Below are positions 31,865 through 42,582 of a DNA stretch of 64,000 bases, one piece after another. The position numbers were made by a program, and so were the translations under genes. Every line of letters starts with the position of its first letter. Position 1 is the stretch's first letter. The DNA is from Thioalkalivibrio paradoxus (GTDB lineage Bacteria > Pseudomonadota > Gammaproteobacteria > Ectothiorhodospirales > Ectothiorhodospiraceae), in NCBI GenBank assembly GCA_011390565.1, contig JAABSC010000005.1, forward strand, positions 90,001-154,000, written 5' to 3'. The notes under the pieces were generated by a model. It ran no database searches. It saw only the letters and a program-made list of their open reading frames with translations, and had not been told where the DNA came from.

Positions 31865-32973
31865 TCGAGGTCTTCCGGCGCTGGTACGAGCGTCACTTCA
31901 CGGATCCGCAGGTGGTGATTCTAGCGGTCCTGCTGATCGCCGGATTTCTGCTGGTCATCTTCGCCGGACGCATCCTGGCGCCGCTGCTGGCCAGCCTGAT
32001 CATTGCCTACCTGCTGGAGGGCGCGGTCGCGAAGCTGACGCGATTGCGGCTGCCGCGGTTGCTCGCGGTCACCGTCGTCATGCTGTTGTTCATCGCGCTG
32101 GTCGCCGCAGCGCTGTTTGGCCTCGTGCCCATGATGTCGCAGCAGGTGACCCAACTGGTTCGCGAGTTGCCGGTGATGATCTCCCAGGGGCAGGCGCTGC
32201 TGCTGCAACTGCCCGAACGCTATCCGCAGATCATCTCCGAGGAGCAGGTGTTCGAAATCATGGGGGCGATCCGCACGGAGGCCACCGTGTACGGGCAGCA
32301 GGTGGTGAAGTTTTCGCTCGCGTCCGCCCAGCATGTCGTCACGGTGGTCATCTACCTGATCGTCGTGCCGCTGATGGTGTTCTTCATGCTGAAGGACCGC
32401 GACGCGATCCTCGGATGGTTCATGGGCTTCATGCCGCGGGACCGGCGCCTCGCCAGCCAGGTCTGGAACGAGGTCAACGTGAAGATCGCGAGCTACGTGC
32501 GCGGCAAGTTCATCGAGATCCTGCTGGTCTGGGCGGTGAGTTTCATCACCTTCCACTGGTTCGGGCTGCAGTACGCCGTGTTGCTGTCGTTCGTGGTGGG
32601 AATCTCGGTGATCATCCCCTATATTGGCGCGGCTGTCGTGACCATTCCGGTCGCGATGGTGGCGTACTTCCAGTTTGGGTTGTCGAGCGAGTTCGCCTGG
32701 GTGCTGATCGCCTACGGGGTGATCCAGTTCCTGGATGGTAACGTGCTGGTACCTCTGCTGTTCTCCGAAGTCGTCAACCTGCACCCGGTGGCGATCATCG
32801 CCGCAGTGTTCATCTTCGGGGGGATCTGGGGTCTGTGGGGTGTATTCTTCGCGATCCCGCTGGCCACACTGGTGCACGCGGTATTGAAGTCCTGGCCGCG
32901 CCATACCTTCGCGCCCGAAGCCGCACAGGGGGCCGCAGAGGGTTCCACCGCGACCGGCAGCCCCGCCGAATGA
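31861..32973 (+). CDS. AI-2E family transporter (PerM-like)
   Basis: Multi-TM protein; VVPLMVFFMLKDRD, IPYIGAAVVTIPV, FGGIWGLWGVFFAIPLATLV. Confidence 0.92.
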   Translation: MIEVFRRWYERHFTDPQVVILAVLLIAGFLLVIFAGRILAPLLASLIIAYLLEGAVAKLTRLRLPRLLAVTVVMLLFIALVAAALFGLVPMMSQQVTQLVRELPVMISQGQALLLQLPERYPQIISEEQVFEIMGAIRTEATVYGQQVVKFSLASAQHVVTVVIYLIVVPLMVFFMLKDRDAILGWFMGFMPRDRRLASQVWNEVNVKIASYVRGKFIEILLVWAVSFITFHWFGLQYAVLLSFVVGISVIIPYIGAAVVTIPVAMVAYFQFGLSSEFAWVLIAYGVIQFLDGNVLVPLLFSEVVNLHPVAIIAAVFIFGGIWGLWGVFFAIPLATLVHAVLKSWPRHTFAPEAAQGAAEGSTATGSPAE

Positions 32974-33049
32974 CATTTCAGCGGCCTTCGGAGGTTCCCG
33001 GAAGGGTTCCGGGACCGGTGTGGTGGGGCTGTCAACCAAGAGAGGCTGC

Positions 33050-34534
33050 ATGACCGGCACGGAATTATTGATGAACGTCACTCCTCAGGAGAGCCGCGTC
33101 GCTCTGGTGGAGAACGGAATCCTGACGGAGTTGCACATCGAGCGCAGCCGGCGCCGGGGATTGGTTGGAAGCATCTACAAGGGCCGGGTCTGCCGGGTTC
33201 TGCCGGGCATGGACGCCGCCTTCGTCGACATTGGTCTGGAACGAACCGCGTTTCTGCACGCCTCCGACGTGGCCCCGGTGGAACGCGAGGAGCTTTGCAA
33301 CAACGGAGAGGCGCTCCCGCGCAACGAGTCCATCAGCCAGTTGCTTCACGAGGGGCAGGAGATCCTGGTCCAGGTGATCAAGGATCCCCTGGGAACCAAG
33401 GGCGCGCGGCTCACGACCTATGTCACCGTGCCTTCACGCCACCTGGTGCTGATGCCGAACCAGAGCAATATCGGGATCAGTACGCGCATCGAGGACGACG
33501 CCACCCGCAGCCGCCTCCGCGAAACGATGGAGGAACTGCGCGCCGAACTCGCACCCGAGCACGGCTTCATCGTGCGCACCGCGGCCGAGCTGGTGGACGC
33601 AGACGCGTTGCGCAACGACGTGCTGTTCCTCAAGAAGCTCTGGGACTCCCTGCGCGAAGTCGCCGCAAGTGGTTCGCCGGGGCAGGAGATTCACGCGGAC
33701 CTGTCCCTGGTTCTGCGCATTCTCCGCGACATGGTCGGGATCGAACTGGACCGGATACGCATCGATTCCCGCGAGACCTGGCAGAAAGTGACCGAGTTTG
33801 CCGAACGCTACATTCCGGCACTCACGGGTCGCATCGAGCACTATCCCGGGGAACGGCCGATCTTCGAACTGTTCAACGTCGAAGAGGAGATCCAGCGGGC
33901 GCTGGAACGCAAGGTCGAACTCAAGTCCGGCGGCTACCTGATCTTCGACCAGACCGAGGCGATGACCACCGTCGACATCAATACCGGCGGTTTCGTCGGT
34001 CATCGGAACCTCGAGGAAACCATCTTCAAGACCAACCTCGAAGCGGCGCAGGCGATCGGTCGGCAGCTCCGGCTGCGCAATCTCGGCGGCATCATCATCA
34101 TCGACTTCATCGACATGCTGGACGACGAACACAAGCGCCAGGTGATTCGGGCCCTCGAGCGGGCACTGGAGCGCGATCACGCGAAATGCCAGATCTGCGA
34201 CGTTTCGCCGCTCGGGCTGGTGGAGATGACGCGCAAGCGCACGCGTGAGAGCCTGGAACGGCTGCTCTGCGAGCCGTGCCCCACCTGTGGCGGGCGCGGC
34301 TACCTCAAATCCGCAGAGACTGTCTGCTACGAACTGTTTCGCGAAATCCTCCGGGAGGCCCGGCAGTACGACGCAAAGGAACTGCGGGTGCTGGCTTCGC
34401 AGGCGGTCATCGATCTGTTACTGGACGAGGAGTCGTCCAGCCTCGCCGAGCTCCAGGAATTCGTCGGCGTGCCGATCCGCTTCCAGGTCGAGACCCTGTA
34501 CCAGCAGGAGCAGTTCGACGTGGTCTTCATCTAG
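33050..34534 (+). CDS. rng: Ribonuclease G
   Basis: LLMNVTPQESRVALVENGILTELHIERSRRRGLVGSIYKGRVCRVLPGMDAAFVDIG; CPTCGGRG zinc link. Confidence 0.97.
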   Translation: MTGTELLMNVTPQESRVALVENGILTELHIERSRRRGLVGSIYKGRVCRVLPGMDAAFVDIGLERTAFLHASDVAPVEREELCNNGEALPRNESISQLLHEGQEILVQVIKDPLGTKGARLTTYVTVPSRHLVLMPNQSNIGISTRIEDDATRSRLRETMEELRAELAPEHGFIVRTAAELVDADALRNDVLFLKKLWDSLREVAASGSPGQEIHADLSLVLRILRDMVGIELDRIRIDSRETWQKVTEFAERYIPALTGRIEHYPGERPIFELFNVEEEIQRALERKVELKSGGYLIFDQTEAMTTVDINTGGFVGHRNLEETIFKTNLEAAQAIGRQLRLRNLGGIIIIDFIDMLDDEHKRQVIRALERALERDHAKCQICDVSPLGLVEMTRKRTRESLERLLCEPCPTCGGRGYLKSAETVCYELFREILREARQYDAKELRVLASQAVIDLLLDEESSSLAELQEFVGVPIRFQVETLYQQEQFDVVFI

Positions 34535-34645
34535 GCAGGTCCAGGGTTCCGGGCGAATGCAGGCTGACCGCGCCGACAGTCCCCGTACGCTGCGTCCGCC
34601 CCACGCGGATGCCGTCTTCCGGCGCCTGCCCCCGCGGCGGATGCG

Positions 34646-37600
34646 ATGATCCGGCGCAGCCTGCGTCATATCGTCAACGTTCTGGGCTTCGTGCTGCTCG
34701 TGCTGGCCATCGCGCTGCTGTCGGTCCGGCTCATGCTTCCGCACTGGCCCGATCTCGCTTCGGTGGTGGAAGACCGCGTGGGAAGCGTGATCCAGCGTGA
34801 AGTCGATGTGGGTTCGGTGCGTCTGGGCTGGTCGGGCTGGGCGCCTGAACTGGTTGCGCGAGAGGTTCGTATATCGGTTCCCGATGGCGTCCCGCTGCAG
34901 GCCCGCGAACTGGGTGTCAGTCTGGCGCCCCTGCGCAGTCTGCGCGCATTGCGCCCGTTGCCCGGGCGCGTGCGGCTTGAGGGGGCGGCCCTGACGATCG
35001 GCCGCACCGTGGATGGACGGCTCGATATCCATGGCTGGCACTTCGGTGGTCGCGGCTCGGCGGTTCGGGACTGGGGGCGTTATCTCTCGGAGCTGGACCG
35101 GATGGAAATCGAGGATGCGAGCCTGCAATGGGTCGATGCGCTGACCGGGATCCAGGCCGGGGTGCGCGTGGACACCCTTGCCCTGCGTTCGGATGGCGAC
35201 GGTCTGAAAGCGATGGCTCGCGGCAGCCTGCTTCGAGAGCAGGGCGGAGCGGTGAACATCGGCCTGGAAATCCCGATATCGGATCCCGATCGGGCGGAGT
35301 TCTTCCTGGAACTCGAAGACCTGCAGATCTCTCACTGGGTCCGGTTCACCGAGTGGTCCCGCGAGCTTTCCGGACAGACTTCGGTCAAGCTCTGGGGGGC
35401 TACGGAAGGCACGCGCGTCGTGCGCATCCAGGGCGAGCACCAAAGCAACGTGTTTACCGCGAATGCCCTTGGGCCGCGCGTGGACAGCCTCGCCCACCGG
35501 TTCCATTGGCGCCGGGGTGCCGAGGGGGCGGTGGCGCGCTGGATCGCCTTGCATCCGGGGTCCGGCGATGCGCGCGTCGAGTATCGGCTGGCTCCGGGGG
35601 AAAGCATGGACCCCGCACCACAGAGGGTGCGGATCGCGCTGGACGGAGTGGATCTCGGTCGGTACGCGCGGATCATGGCCGCGGCTCGGCCGCCGTGGGT
35701 ACCGGCGCTGGATTCGTTCAGTGCACTGAACGCCGACGGGCAATTGGAAACGCTGGACCTGATTCTGACCAACGAGGACGGAGCCTGGGACCTGCAGGAG
35801 GCCGCGGCGACCCTGCGCGATCTCGCCTGGAGCCCCGTCGGCAACTTCGTCGGGGCGTGGGGGGTCGATGCCAGCCTGCAGTGGACGGCGGGCGTGGGGG
35901 ACGTGGTGCTCGGGGGCGATGGCATCCGGCTGAGCCTGCCCGCGTGGTTCCGGCAAGAGCTTTGGATCGATCGCCTCGACGCCGGGTTGCAGCTTCAGCG
36001 CCGGGCGGACGGATGGCGGGTGGACCTGGCCCACGTGGCTCTCGAGAACGAGGACCTTGCGCTGGATGGGCGGGGAGACCTGGAGTTCGGGTCCGAGCCG
36101 AATCTGGATCTGGCCCTGCGTTTCCTGCGGGGAGATGGATCCCGGGTCAGCCGTTATCTGCCCGAGCTTCGCCTGCCCCCCCAAACCTACCGGTGGCTGC
36201 GCGAAAGCATTCAAGCCGGCACGGTCGTCGAGGGGGGCATGGTGTTTCGCGGCGATCCCCGTGAATTCCCGTTCCGGGAGCAGCAGGGGCTGTTCGACGT
36301 GCAAGTGGTCATTGCGGACGGAGAACTCGACTACCAGCCGGGTTGGCCCCTGGCCCGGGAACTCTCCGGCACCTTGGGCTTTCGCAATGCCGCGCTGGAT
36401 ATCGAAGGTGCCTCCGGCAGGCTGCTCGATTCCCAGGTGGCCGACGTGCGCGTGCGGATCCCGGATATGCTTCGCGAGCCCGTATTGAATTTGCGCGGGC
36501 AGGCGACCGGGCCCGCCGATGACCTGATCCGCTATCTCGGGGAATCGGGGCTCGGGCAGCGGTTTTCGCTGTATCGGGAGGATCTGCGTCCCGGCGGCGC
36601 CAGCGTGCTGGATCTTGAGCTGGCGATCCCGCTGCATGGCGGCGGGCCCGCGAACACCGAGGCGTCGGGACGTCTGCGCCTGGAAGGAGCGCGGCTGGAC
36701 GTGCCCGATCTTCCCCTGGTTCTCGAACAGATCCGTGGCGAAGTGGCGTTCGGGCCGCAGGGGGGCCTCCAGGCCACGGGAATTCAGACTTTGGTGCACG
36801 GCGAAACCATCACCGTCGATCTGGTGCGGCCGGCCGGAGCCGATGGCGTGCGTATTCGGGCCGAGGGTCCGCAACCTTTCGAGCCCTGGCTTGGAGAGGG
36901 CGGTGGCTGGGAGCAGCGCCTGCGCGGAATGGCTCACTGGACGGCGGATATCGAGTTGAACGGGTCAAATGCCCCGTCACTGTTGACGCTTTCCTCGAAC
37001 CTGGAGGGCGTGGAACTCGACTGGCCCGCCCCGTTTGCGAAGACCCGCGCTACGCGCCGTCCGCTGCAAATCACCTGGCCTCTGAAGGCGAACCGCGATT
37101 CCGTGGCGAAGCTCCGCTTCGACGACGTGCTGGCCGCTGACTTGCGACGGGCTCCGGGGACGGACGGAACCGCCGGAATCGAGGCGATGGCCGTGCACCT
37201 GGGGACCCCGCTGCCGGCGACGCTGGAATTGCCCGAACGCGGTGTGGTTCTGCGTTCGCGGCTCCCTGTGGTCGATCTGGATGACTGGAAGCTCGCGCTC
37301 GACAGCCTGACGGAGCACCCCGCCCAGGTGCCGCGCGACGAGGGGTTGCGTCTGGTGCGTGCCGACTTCGAGGTGGAAGACACGCTGCGCTGGCAGGGGC
37401 ACACCTATCCAGGTGTGCGAGCCATCCTGGAGACCGGACCGGGGGAGCATCGTGTCTCGCTGGATGGGGACTGGCTGGCCGGCGATATTCTGATCCTGTC
37501 CGGCGGCGACGGTGGAACGGACCCACCCGGGGCGGCGCATTGGAAGATCCGTCTCGACCGATTGCATGTCGATTCGGTTCCCGATGCGCCCGCGACGGGT

Positions 37601-38473
37601 GGAGATGCTCCAGCCCATTCCGCGGACCCCCTGAATTGGCCGGGGATCGAACTGGCGATCGAGGATTTCAGGGTGGCGGATGTGCAGGTCGCGGACCTCC
37701 AGATGATGCTCTGGCCGCTTTCGGATGGCGTGGAGCTGGCCGATATCCGACTGCGCAGCCCGGAACCCGGGGTGGAGATCTCCGGATCCGGGGCATGGCG
37801 GTTCACCCCTGCAGACGGACATGTCTCCGATCTTCAGATCGACATCAGTGGCGAGGATTGGGGCAGCGGTCTGCGCTCGATGGGAGTCGCCCACGCGCTC
37901 GATGGGGCTTCCGGCTCCGGTCGCCTGACCGTGACCTGGCCCGGACCGTTGTTCGCACCCGATCTTGCTGCCCTGAGCGGACGGGTGATGTTGAACCTTT
38001 CGGACGGGCGCCTGCTGGATGTCGAGCCCGGGGCCGGCAGGATTCTGGGGCTCGTCAGTCTGGATCTGGTGTTGCGCCGGGTACGCCTGGACTTCCGGGA
38101 TCTTTATACTCAGGGGTTGAGCTTCGATCGGATGACGGGAGAGGCCGTCATCAATGGGGGTGAATTGCTGCTGCCGGAGTTGCGGATCCGCAGCCCCTCG
38201 GCGGAAATCCGGGTCAGTGGCCGGACCGGGCTCGTGTCTCGTGATTTCGACCAGTCGGTCGTGATCGTGCCGCGTCTGCGGTCGACCCTTCCGATCGTGG
38301 GCGCCCTTGTCGGTGGGCCTGTCGCCGGCGCCATCGTGCTCTTGGTGGAACGTGTACTCGGAATCGGGGACCAAGTGGAAGAGGCGGCGCGTGTAGAGTA
38401 TTTCGTGACCGGACCCTGGTCCGAACCGGAAATCAGAGCCCGTGTCCGCGCGGAACCGGGCGCAATCGAATGA
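34646..38473 (+). CDS. yhdP: YhdP family AsmA-like protein
   Basis: 1275 aa, N-terminal TM, rng-yhdP-nitrilase-tldD synteny; AsmA-like C-terminus. Confidence 0.9.
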   Translation: MIRRSLRHIVNVLGFVLLVLAIALLSVRLMLPHWPDLASVVEDRVGSVIQREVDVGSVRLGWSGWAPELVAREVRISVPDGVPLQARELGVSLAPLRSLRALRPLPGRVRLEGAALTIGRTVDGRLDIHGWHFGGRGSAVRDWGRYLSELDRMEIEDASLQWVDALTGIQAGVRVDTLALRSDGDGLKAMARGSLLREQGGAVNIGLEIPISDPDRAEFFLELEDLQISHWVRFTEWSRELSGQTSVKLWGATEGTRVVRIQGEHQSNVFTANALGPRVDSLAHRFHWRRGAEGAVARWIALHPGSGDARVEYRLAPGESMDPAPQRVRIALDGVDLGRYARIMAAARPPWVPALDSFSALNADGQLETLDLILTNEDGAWDLQEAAATLRDLAWSPVGNFVGAWGVDASLQWTAGVGDVVLGGDGIRLSLPAWFRQELWIDRLDAGLQLQRRADGWRVDLAHVALENEDLALDGRGDLEFGSEPNLDLALRFLRGDGSRVSRYLPELRLPPQTYRWLRESIQAGTVVEGGMVFRGDPREFPFREQQGLFDVQVVIADGELDYQPGWPLARELSGTLGFRNAALDIEGASGRLLDSQVADVRVRIPDMLREPVLNLRGQATGPADDLIRYLGESGLGQRFSLYREDLRPGGASVLDLELAIPLHGGGPANTEASGRLRLEGARLDVPDLPLVLEQIRGEVAFGPQGGLQATGIQTLVHGETITVDLVRPAGADGVRIRAEGPQPFEPWLGEGGGWEQRLRGMAHWTADIELNGSNAPSLLTLSSNLEGVELDWPAPFAKTRATRRPLQITWPLKANRDSVAKLRFDDVLAADLRRAPGTDGTAGIEAMAVHLGTPLPATLELPERGVVLRSRLPVVDLDDWKLALDSLTEHPAQVPRDEGLRLVRADFEVEDTLRWQGHTYPGVRAILETGPGEHRVSLDGDWLAGDILILSGGDGGTDPPGAAHWKIRLDRLHVDSVPDAPATGGDAPAHSADPLNWPGIELAIEDFRVADVQVADLQMMLWPLSDGVELADIRLRSPEPGVEISGSGAWRFTPADGHVSDLQIDISGEDWGSGLRSMGVAHALDGASGSGRLTVTWPGPLFAPDLAALSGRVMLNLSDGRLLDVEPGAGRILGLVSLDLVLRRVRLDFRDLYTQGLSFDRMTGEAVINGGELLLPELRIRSPSAEIRVSGRTGLVSRDFDQSVVIVPRLRSTLPIVGALVGGPVAGAIVLLVERVLGIGDQVEEAARVEYFVTGPWSEPEIRARVRAEPGAIE

Positions 38474-38492
38474 TCAACCAACGGTAAGAATC

Positions 38493-39335
38493 ATGAGCCA
38501 AGTAGCCGCCATTCAGATGGCCTCCGGACCGCAACCGCAGGCGAACCTGCTGGAAGCGAAGCGACTGCTCAAGCAGGCCGTCAAGCAGGGAGCCCAACTC
38601 GCCGTGCTCCCGGAGAATTTCGCGATGATGGGGATGCAGGACGCGGACCTCCTGAAAATCGCGGAAGATCCGAAGGACGGACCGTTGCAGAGCTTTCTTT
38701 CGGAACAGGCACGCCGACTCGGCATCTGGCTGGTGGGCGGCACCATTCCGCTGAAAACCCTCCGGGGCGATCGGGTGCGCTCCTCCTGTCTGGTGTTCAA
38801 CGATCAGGGCGAGCGGGTGGCCCGATACGACAAATTGCACCTGTTCGACGTGCATGTCCCGGACAGCGATGAACATTATGCCGAGTCACGGGTCCTCGAG
38901 TCCGGCGACCATATCGCCACGCTGGATACGCCTTTCGGACGCATGGGTCTGGCTATTTGCTACGATCTGCGTTTCCCGGAGCTGTTTCGGGGGTTGCTGG
39001 ATCAGGGTGCGGAGTTCGTCGCCATGCCGGCCGCCTTTACCGCACAAACGGGGCAGGCACACTGGGACGTGCTGTTGCGGGCCCGAGCGATCGAGAACCA
39101 GATGTTCATGCTGGCCGCAGCGCAGGGCGGCTACCACCTCAACGGCCGCGAGACCTACGGGCACAGTGCCCTGGTCGATCCCTGGGGCCGCGTGGTTGCC
39201 CAGTTGGGTCGTAACCCAGGGGTGCTGGTCGCGGATCTGGCGTGCGACTGTGTCGGCCGCATCCGGAAGCTGTTCCCCGCGGTCGAGCATCGGCGCCTGG
39301 CCTGCGAAGTCGAAGTGACCTCGCATGTGGGCTGA
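38493..39335 (+). CDS. Carbon-nitrogen hydrolase (nitrilase superfamily)
   Basis: LPENFAMMG, KLHLFDV, GLAICYDLRFPELFR (catalytic E-K-C). Confidence 0.95.
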   Translation: MSQVAAIQMASGPQPQANLLEAKRLLKQAVKQGAQLAVLPENFAMMGMQDADLLKIAEDPKDGPLQSFLSEQARRLGIWLVGGTIPLKTLRGDRVRSSCLVFNDQGERVARYDKLHLFDVHVPDSDEHYAESRVLESGDHIATLDTPFGRMGLAICYDLRFPELFRGLLDQGAEFVAMPAAFTAQTGQAHWDVLLRARAIENQMFMLAAAQGGYHLNGRETYGHSALVDPWGRVVAQLGRNPGVLVADLACDCVGRIRKLFPAVEHRRLACEVEVTSHVG

Positions 39336-39383
39336 AACCCGACCGGTCCCCTGGTGATCGGTCCGACCAACACAGGAAACCTC

Positions 39384-40826
39384 ATGACCGACCGTTCCGT
39401 TCGAGAGACATTGCTGGACCCCGCCGGCGTGACCGAGGATCAGCTTGCCACGGTTCTGGGCGCAGCGTTCGGCCCCGGTACCGATGGCGGGGACTGTTAC
39501 TTCCAGTTGATCTGTCAGGAAGGCTGGTCCCTCGAGGACGGGTTGGTCAAGAGTGCGAGTTTCAATATCGAGCGCGGCGTCGGCATCCGGGTGATCGCGG
39601 GCGAGCAGACCGGGTTCGCCTATTCCGACGAGATCACGCTTCCCGCGATGCTGGAGGCCGGGCGCACCGCGCGCAGCATCGCCCGTACCGGCCAGAGCGG
39701 TTCGGTGGCGGTGCGTCCCGGCTCGTCGCGCGACGTCCCTCTTTACCTTCCCGAGGACCCGCTTGGCTCGCTCGACGAGGGGCGCAAGATCGAGTTGCTC
39801 AAGCACGTGGACCAGGTGGCCCGAGACGCCGACCCGCGCGTGACCCAGGTCATGTGTTCGCTGGCCGGGGTCCGCGAGATGATCCTGGTGCTGAACGCCG
39901 AGGGCGAGCTGGTCACCGACGTGCGGCCGCTGGTGCGCCTGAACGTGCAGGTGCTGGTGGAGCAGGGGGGGCGCCGCGAGTCCGGGAGCGCGGGCGGTGG
40001 TGGGCGCAGCGGATACCTGTACTTCACCGAGGACGATCGCGCCGGTGCGTACGCACGCGAGGCTGTGCGCCAGGCGCTGGTCAACCTCGAGGCCGTCGAT
40101 GCGCCCGCCGGCACCATGAAGGTGGTGCTGGGGCCGGGTTGGCCGGGTGTGCTGCTGCACGAAGCGATCGGGCACGGGCTGGAGGGCGACTTCAACCGCA
40201 AGGGCACATCCGCTTTCGCCGGTCGCATCGGCGAGCGCGTCGCGGCCCCCGGAATCACAATCGTCGACGACGGCACGCTGCCGGGGCGTCGCGGCTCCCT
40301 GAACGTGGACGACGAGGGAACCGTGACCCAGCAGACCGTGTTGATCGAAGACGGCATGCTGCGCGGGTACATGCAGGACCGCCTGAACGGTCGCTTGAGC
40401 GGTGCCCGTTCCACGGGCAATGGCCGCCGTGAGTCCTATGCCCACCTGCCGATGCCGCGCATGACCAACACCTACATGCTGCCCGGCAGCCACGATCCGG
40501 GCGAGATTCTCGCCTCGGTGGACCACGGGCTCTATGCCGTGAATTTCGGTGGCGGCCAGGTGGATATCACGTCGGGCAAGTTCGTGTTCTCCGCCTCGGA
40601 AGCGTACCTGATCGAAAACGGTCGCATCACCCACCCGGTCAAGGGCGCAACGCTGATCGGCAACGGCCCGGACGTTCTTACCCGCGTGGCAATGATCGGA
40701 AACGACCTGGAACTCGACACCGGGGTCGGAACCTGCGGCAAGGAGGGTCAGGGTGTCCCGGTGGGTGTCGGGCAACCTACACTGCGCATCGACGCGATGA
40801 CCGTGGGCGGTACCCGCGCGGCATGA
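39384..40826 (+). CDS. tldD: Metalloprotease TldD
   Basis: [43 protein letters not shown] (HExxxH) . Confidence 0.97.
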   Translation: MTDRSVRETLLDPAGVTEDQLATVLGAAFGPGTDGGDCYFQLICQEGWSLEDGLVKSASFNIERGVGIRVIAGEQTGFAYSDEITLPAMLEAGRTARSIARTGQSGSVAVRPGSSRDVPLYLPEDPLGSLDEGRKIELLKHVDQVARDADPRVTQVMCSLAGVREMILVLNAEGELVTDVRPLVRLNVQVLVEQGGRRESGSAGGGGRSGYLYFTEDDRAGAYAREAVRQALVNLEAVDAPAGTMKVVLGPGWPGVLLHEAIGHGLEGDFNRKGTSAFAGRIGERVAAPGITIVDDGTLPGRRGSLNVDDEGTVTQQTVLIEDGMLRGYMQDRLNGRLSGARSTGNGRRESYAHLPMPRMTNTYMLPGSHDPGEILASVDHGLYAVNFGGGQVDITSGKFVFSASEAYLIENGRITHPVKGATLIGNGPDVLTRVAMIGNDLELDTGVGTCGKEGQGVPVGVGQPTLRIDAMTVGGTRAA

Positions 40827-40892
40827 ACGGAGGTGCCGGCGAGCGAGCGCGGCACCGGGATCGATACACCGCTTCAGGAAGGAGCAGCAGAC

Positions 40893-41156
40893 ATGACGGA
40901 CTTTGCATTCCTCGAGGAAGAACAGGCGCTGCCCGAAGGGCACGGGCATGATCACATCGTGCAGTGGCACGTGTTCCGTTCCCGGCCGGCAGCCGAGACT
41001 TTCGCCCGCGGTATTCGCCTCGAGAGCGGCCAGCGGATGGTCGGCGGGTTCTCCCGGGACAGTGTGGGCGTGCTGTACTGGGTCGGCGTACACGTGGATG
41101 ACCTCGACGCCTGGGGCAACCGGGGCGCGGTCAACAAGCATGGAGCCAGCAGCTAG
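40893..41156 (+). CDS. Small hypothetical protein between tldD and pmbA
   Basis: 87 aa; strong RBS aggaaggag upstream of ATG; MTDFAFLEEEQALPEGHGHDHIVQWHVFRSRPAAETFARGIRLESGQRMVGGFSRDSVGVLYWVGVHVDDLDAWG. Confidence 0.65.
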   Translation: MTDFAFLEEEQALPEGHGHDHIVQWHVFRSRPAAETFARGIRLESGQRMVGGFSRDSVGVLYWVGVHVDDLDAWGNRGAVNKHGASS

Positions 41157-41193
41157 TGGCGTGTCACTCGTGCCAGCTGTAGCCCCCGAACGG

Positions 41194-42561
41194 ATGAAGA
41201 GCATGGATCGAAGCGCCGAAGTGCAGGCCCTGTCGCATACGCCGGAATCGCTGGAGGAGCGGGTGCAAATGGTTTTGGACCACGCGCGTTCCTGCGGCGC
41301 ATCCGCGGTGCAGGCCGTGGTCAGTCACAGCGTGGGTCTCGGGGTCACGGTGCGCAAGGGCGAGGTGGAGACGCTGGAATACGAGCGTGACCAGCATCTT
41401 GCGCTGGTGGCCTATTTTGGCCAGTCGCGCGGGTCCGCCTCGACCACCGATTTCAGCCCCACCGCGCTGCGCCAGACCGCCGAGGCCGCCTGCCGGATCG
41501 CCCGGCACACCGAGCCGGATCCTCATTCCGGCCTTCCGGACCCCGAGGAACAGGCGCGCGACTGGCCCGATCTGGCCCTCGATCACCCTTGGGACTGCCC
41601 TTCGGAGCAGGCCATCGAACTCGCCAAGCGCATCGAGGCGGCGGGTTTTGCGGTCGATCCACGCGTGGACAACTCGGAGGGGGCGACGGTCAGTACGCGC
41701 CGTGCCATGTCCTTCCTGGGCGACACGCAGGGGTTCATGGGTGGCTACCTCAGCACCCGCCATTCGCTGTCCTGCGCCCTCCTGGCCCGGGATGCCGGCG
41801 GCATGCAGCGGGATTACGACTACAGCACGGCGCGTGACCCGCTGGGCCTGGCCGAACCGGAAACGGTGGGTCGCGAGGCTGCGCGGCGGGCGTTGCAGCG
41901 TCTCGGCGGACGCAAGCTCGGGACCCGGCAATGCCCGGTGCTGTTCGCGCCGGAAATGGCGCGCAGCCTGATGGGCAGCCTCACGCGGGCGGTGAACGGC
42001 GGGGCTCAGTACCGACGCAGTTCCTTCCTGCTGGATGCCGCCGGGGAGCAGCTGTTCCCGACCTGGATGCGGGTCGAGGAAACCCCCCTGCTGCCGGGTG
42101 CGTTGGGCAGCGCTCCGTTCGACAGCGAGGGCGTGCGCACCCGCGACCGGGCGCTGATCGACGGTGGGGTGCTGCAGGGCTACGTGCTGGACAGCTACGC
42201 GGCCCGCCGTCTCGGCCTGCGGACCACCGGCAACGCCGGCGGCACCCACAATCTGACCGTGCACGCCAGCCCCGGCGACCGCGATTTCCGCGCGCTCCTC
42301 GCCGAGATGGGCACGGGCCTGCTGGTGACGGAACTGATCGGGCAGGGCGTCAACCTGGTCACCGGCGACTATTCCCGCGGGGCGGCGGGTTTCTGGGTCG
42401 AACAGGGCGAGATCGCCCACGCGGTCGAGGAGATCACCATCGCCGGTAACCTCCGGGACATCTACCGCAACATTGCCGCGGTTGGCAACGACATCGATCT
42501 GCGCGGCAACCTGCGGACCGGTTCCATTCTGGTCGAGGCGATGACCGTCGCGGGCGATTGA
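41194..42561 (+). CDS. pmbA: Metalloprotease PmbA/TldE
   Basis: VTVRKGEVETLEYERDQHLALVAYFGQSRGSASTTDFS; TGNAGGTHNLTV; LIGQGVNLVTGDYSRGAAGFWVEQGEI. Confidence 0.96.
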   Translation: MKSMDRSAEVQALSHTPESLEERVQMVLDHARSCGASAVQAVVSHSVGLGVTVRKGEVETLEYERDQHLALVAYFGQSRGSASTTDFSPTALRQTAEAACRIARHTEPDPHSGLPDPEEQARDWPDLALDHPWDCPSEQAIELAKRIEAAGFAVDPRVDNSEGATVSTRRAMSFLGDTQGFMGGYLSTRHSLSCALLARDAGGMQRDYDYSTARDPLGLAEPETVGREAARRALQRLGGRKLGTRQCPVLFAPEMARSLMGSLTRAVNGGAQYRRSSFLLDAAGEQLFPTWMRVEETPLLPGALGSAPFDSEGVRTRDRALIDGGVLQGYVLDSYAARRLGLRTTGNAGGTHNLTVHASPGDRDFRALLAEMGTGLLVTELIGQGVNLVTGDYSRGAAGFWVEQGEIAHAVEEITIAGNLRDIYRNIAAVGNDIDLRGNLRTGSILVEAMTVAGD

Positions 42562-42582
42562 AGCAGGCGCAGGGCTGGCAGA

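Noticed and set aside
34418-36937. 839-aa antisense ORF opposite yhdP
   Set aside because: Frame artefact of high GC; sense yhdP is well supported.
38886-41204. 772-aa antisense ORF opposite nitrilase/tldD
   Set aside because: Overlaps well-supported sense genes; composition of an out-of-frame translation.
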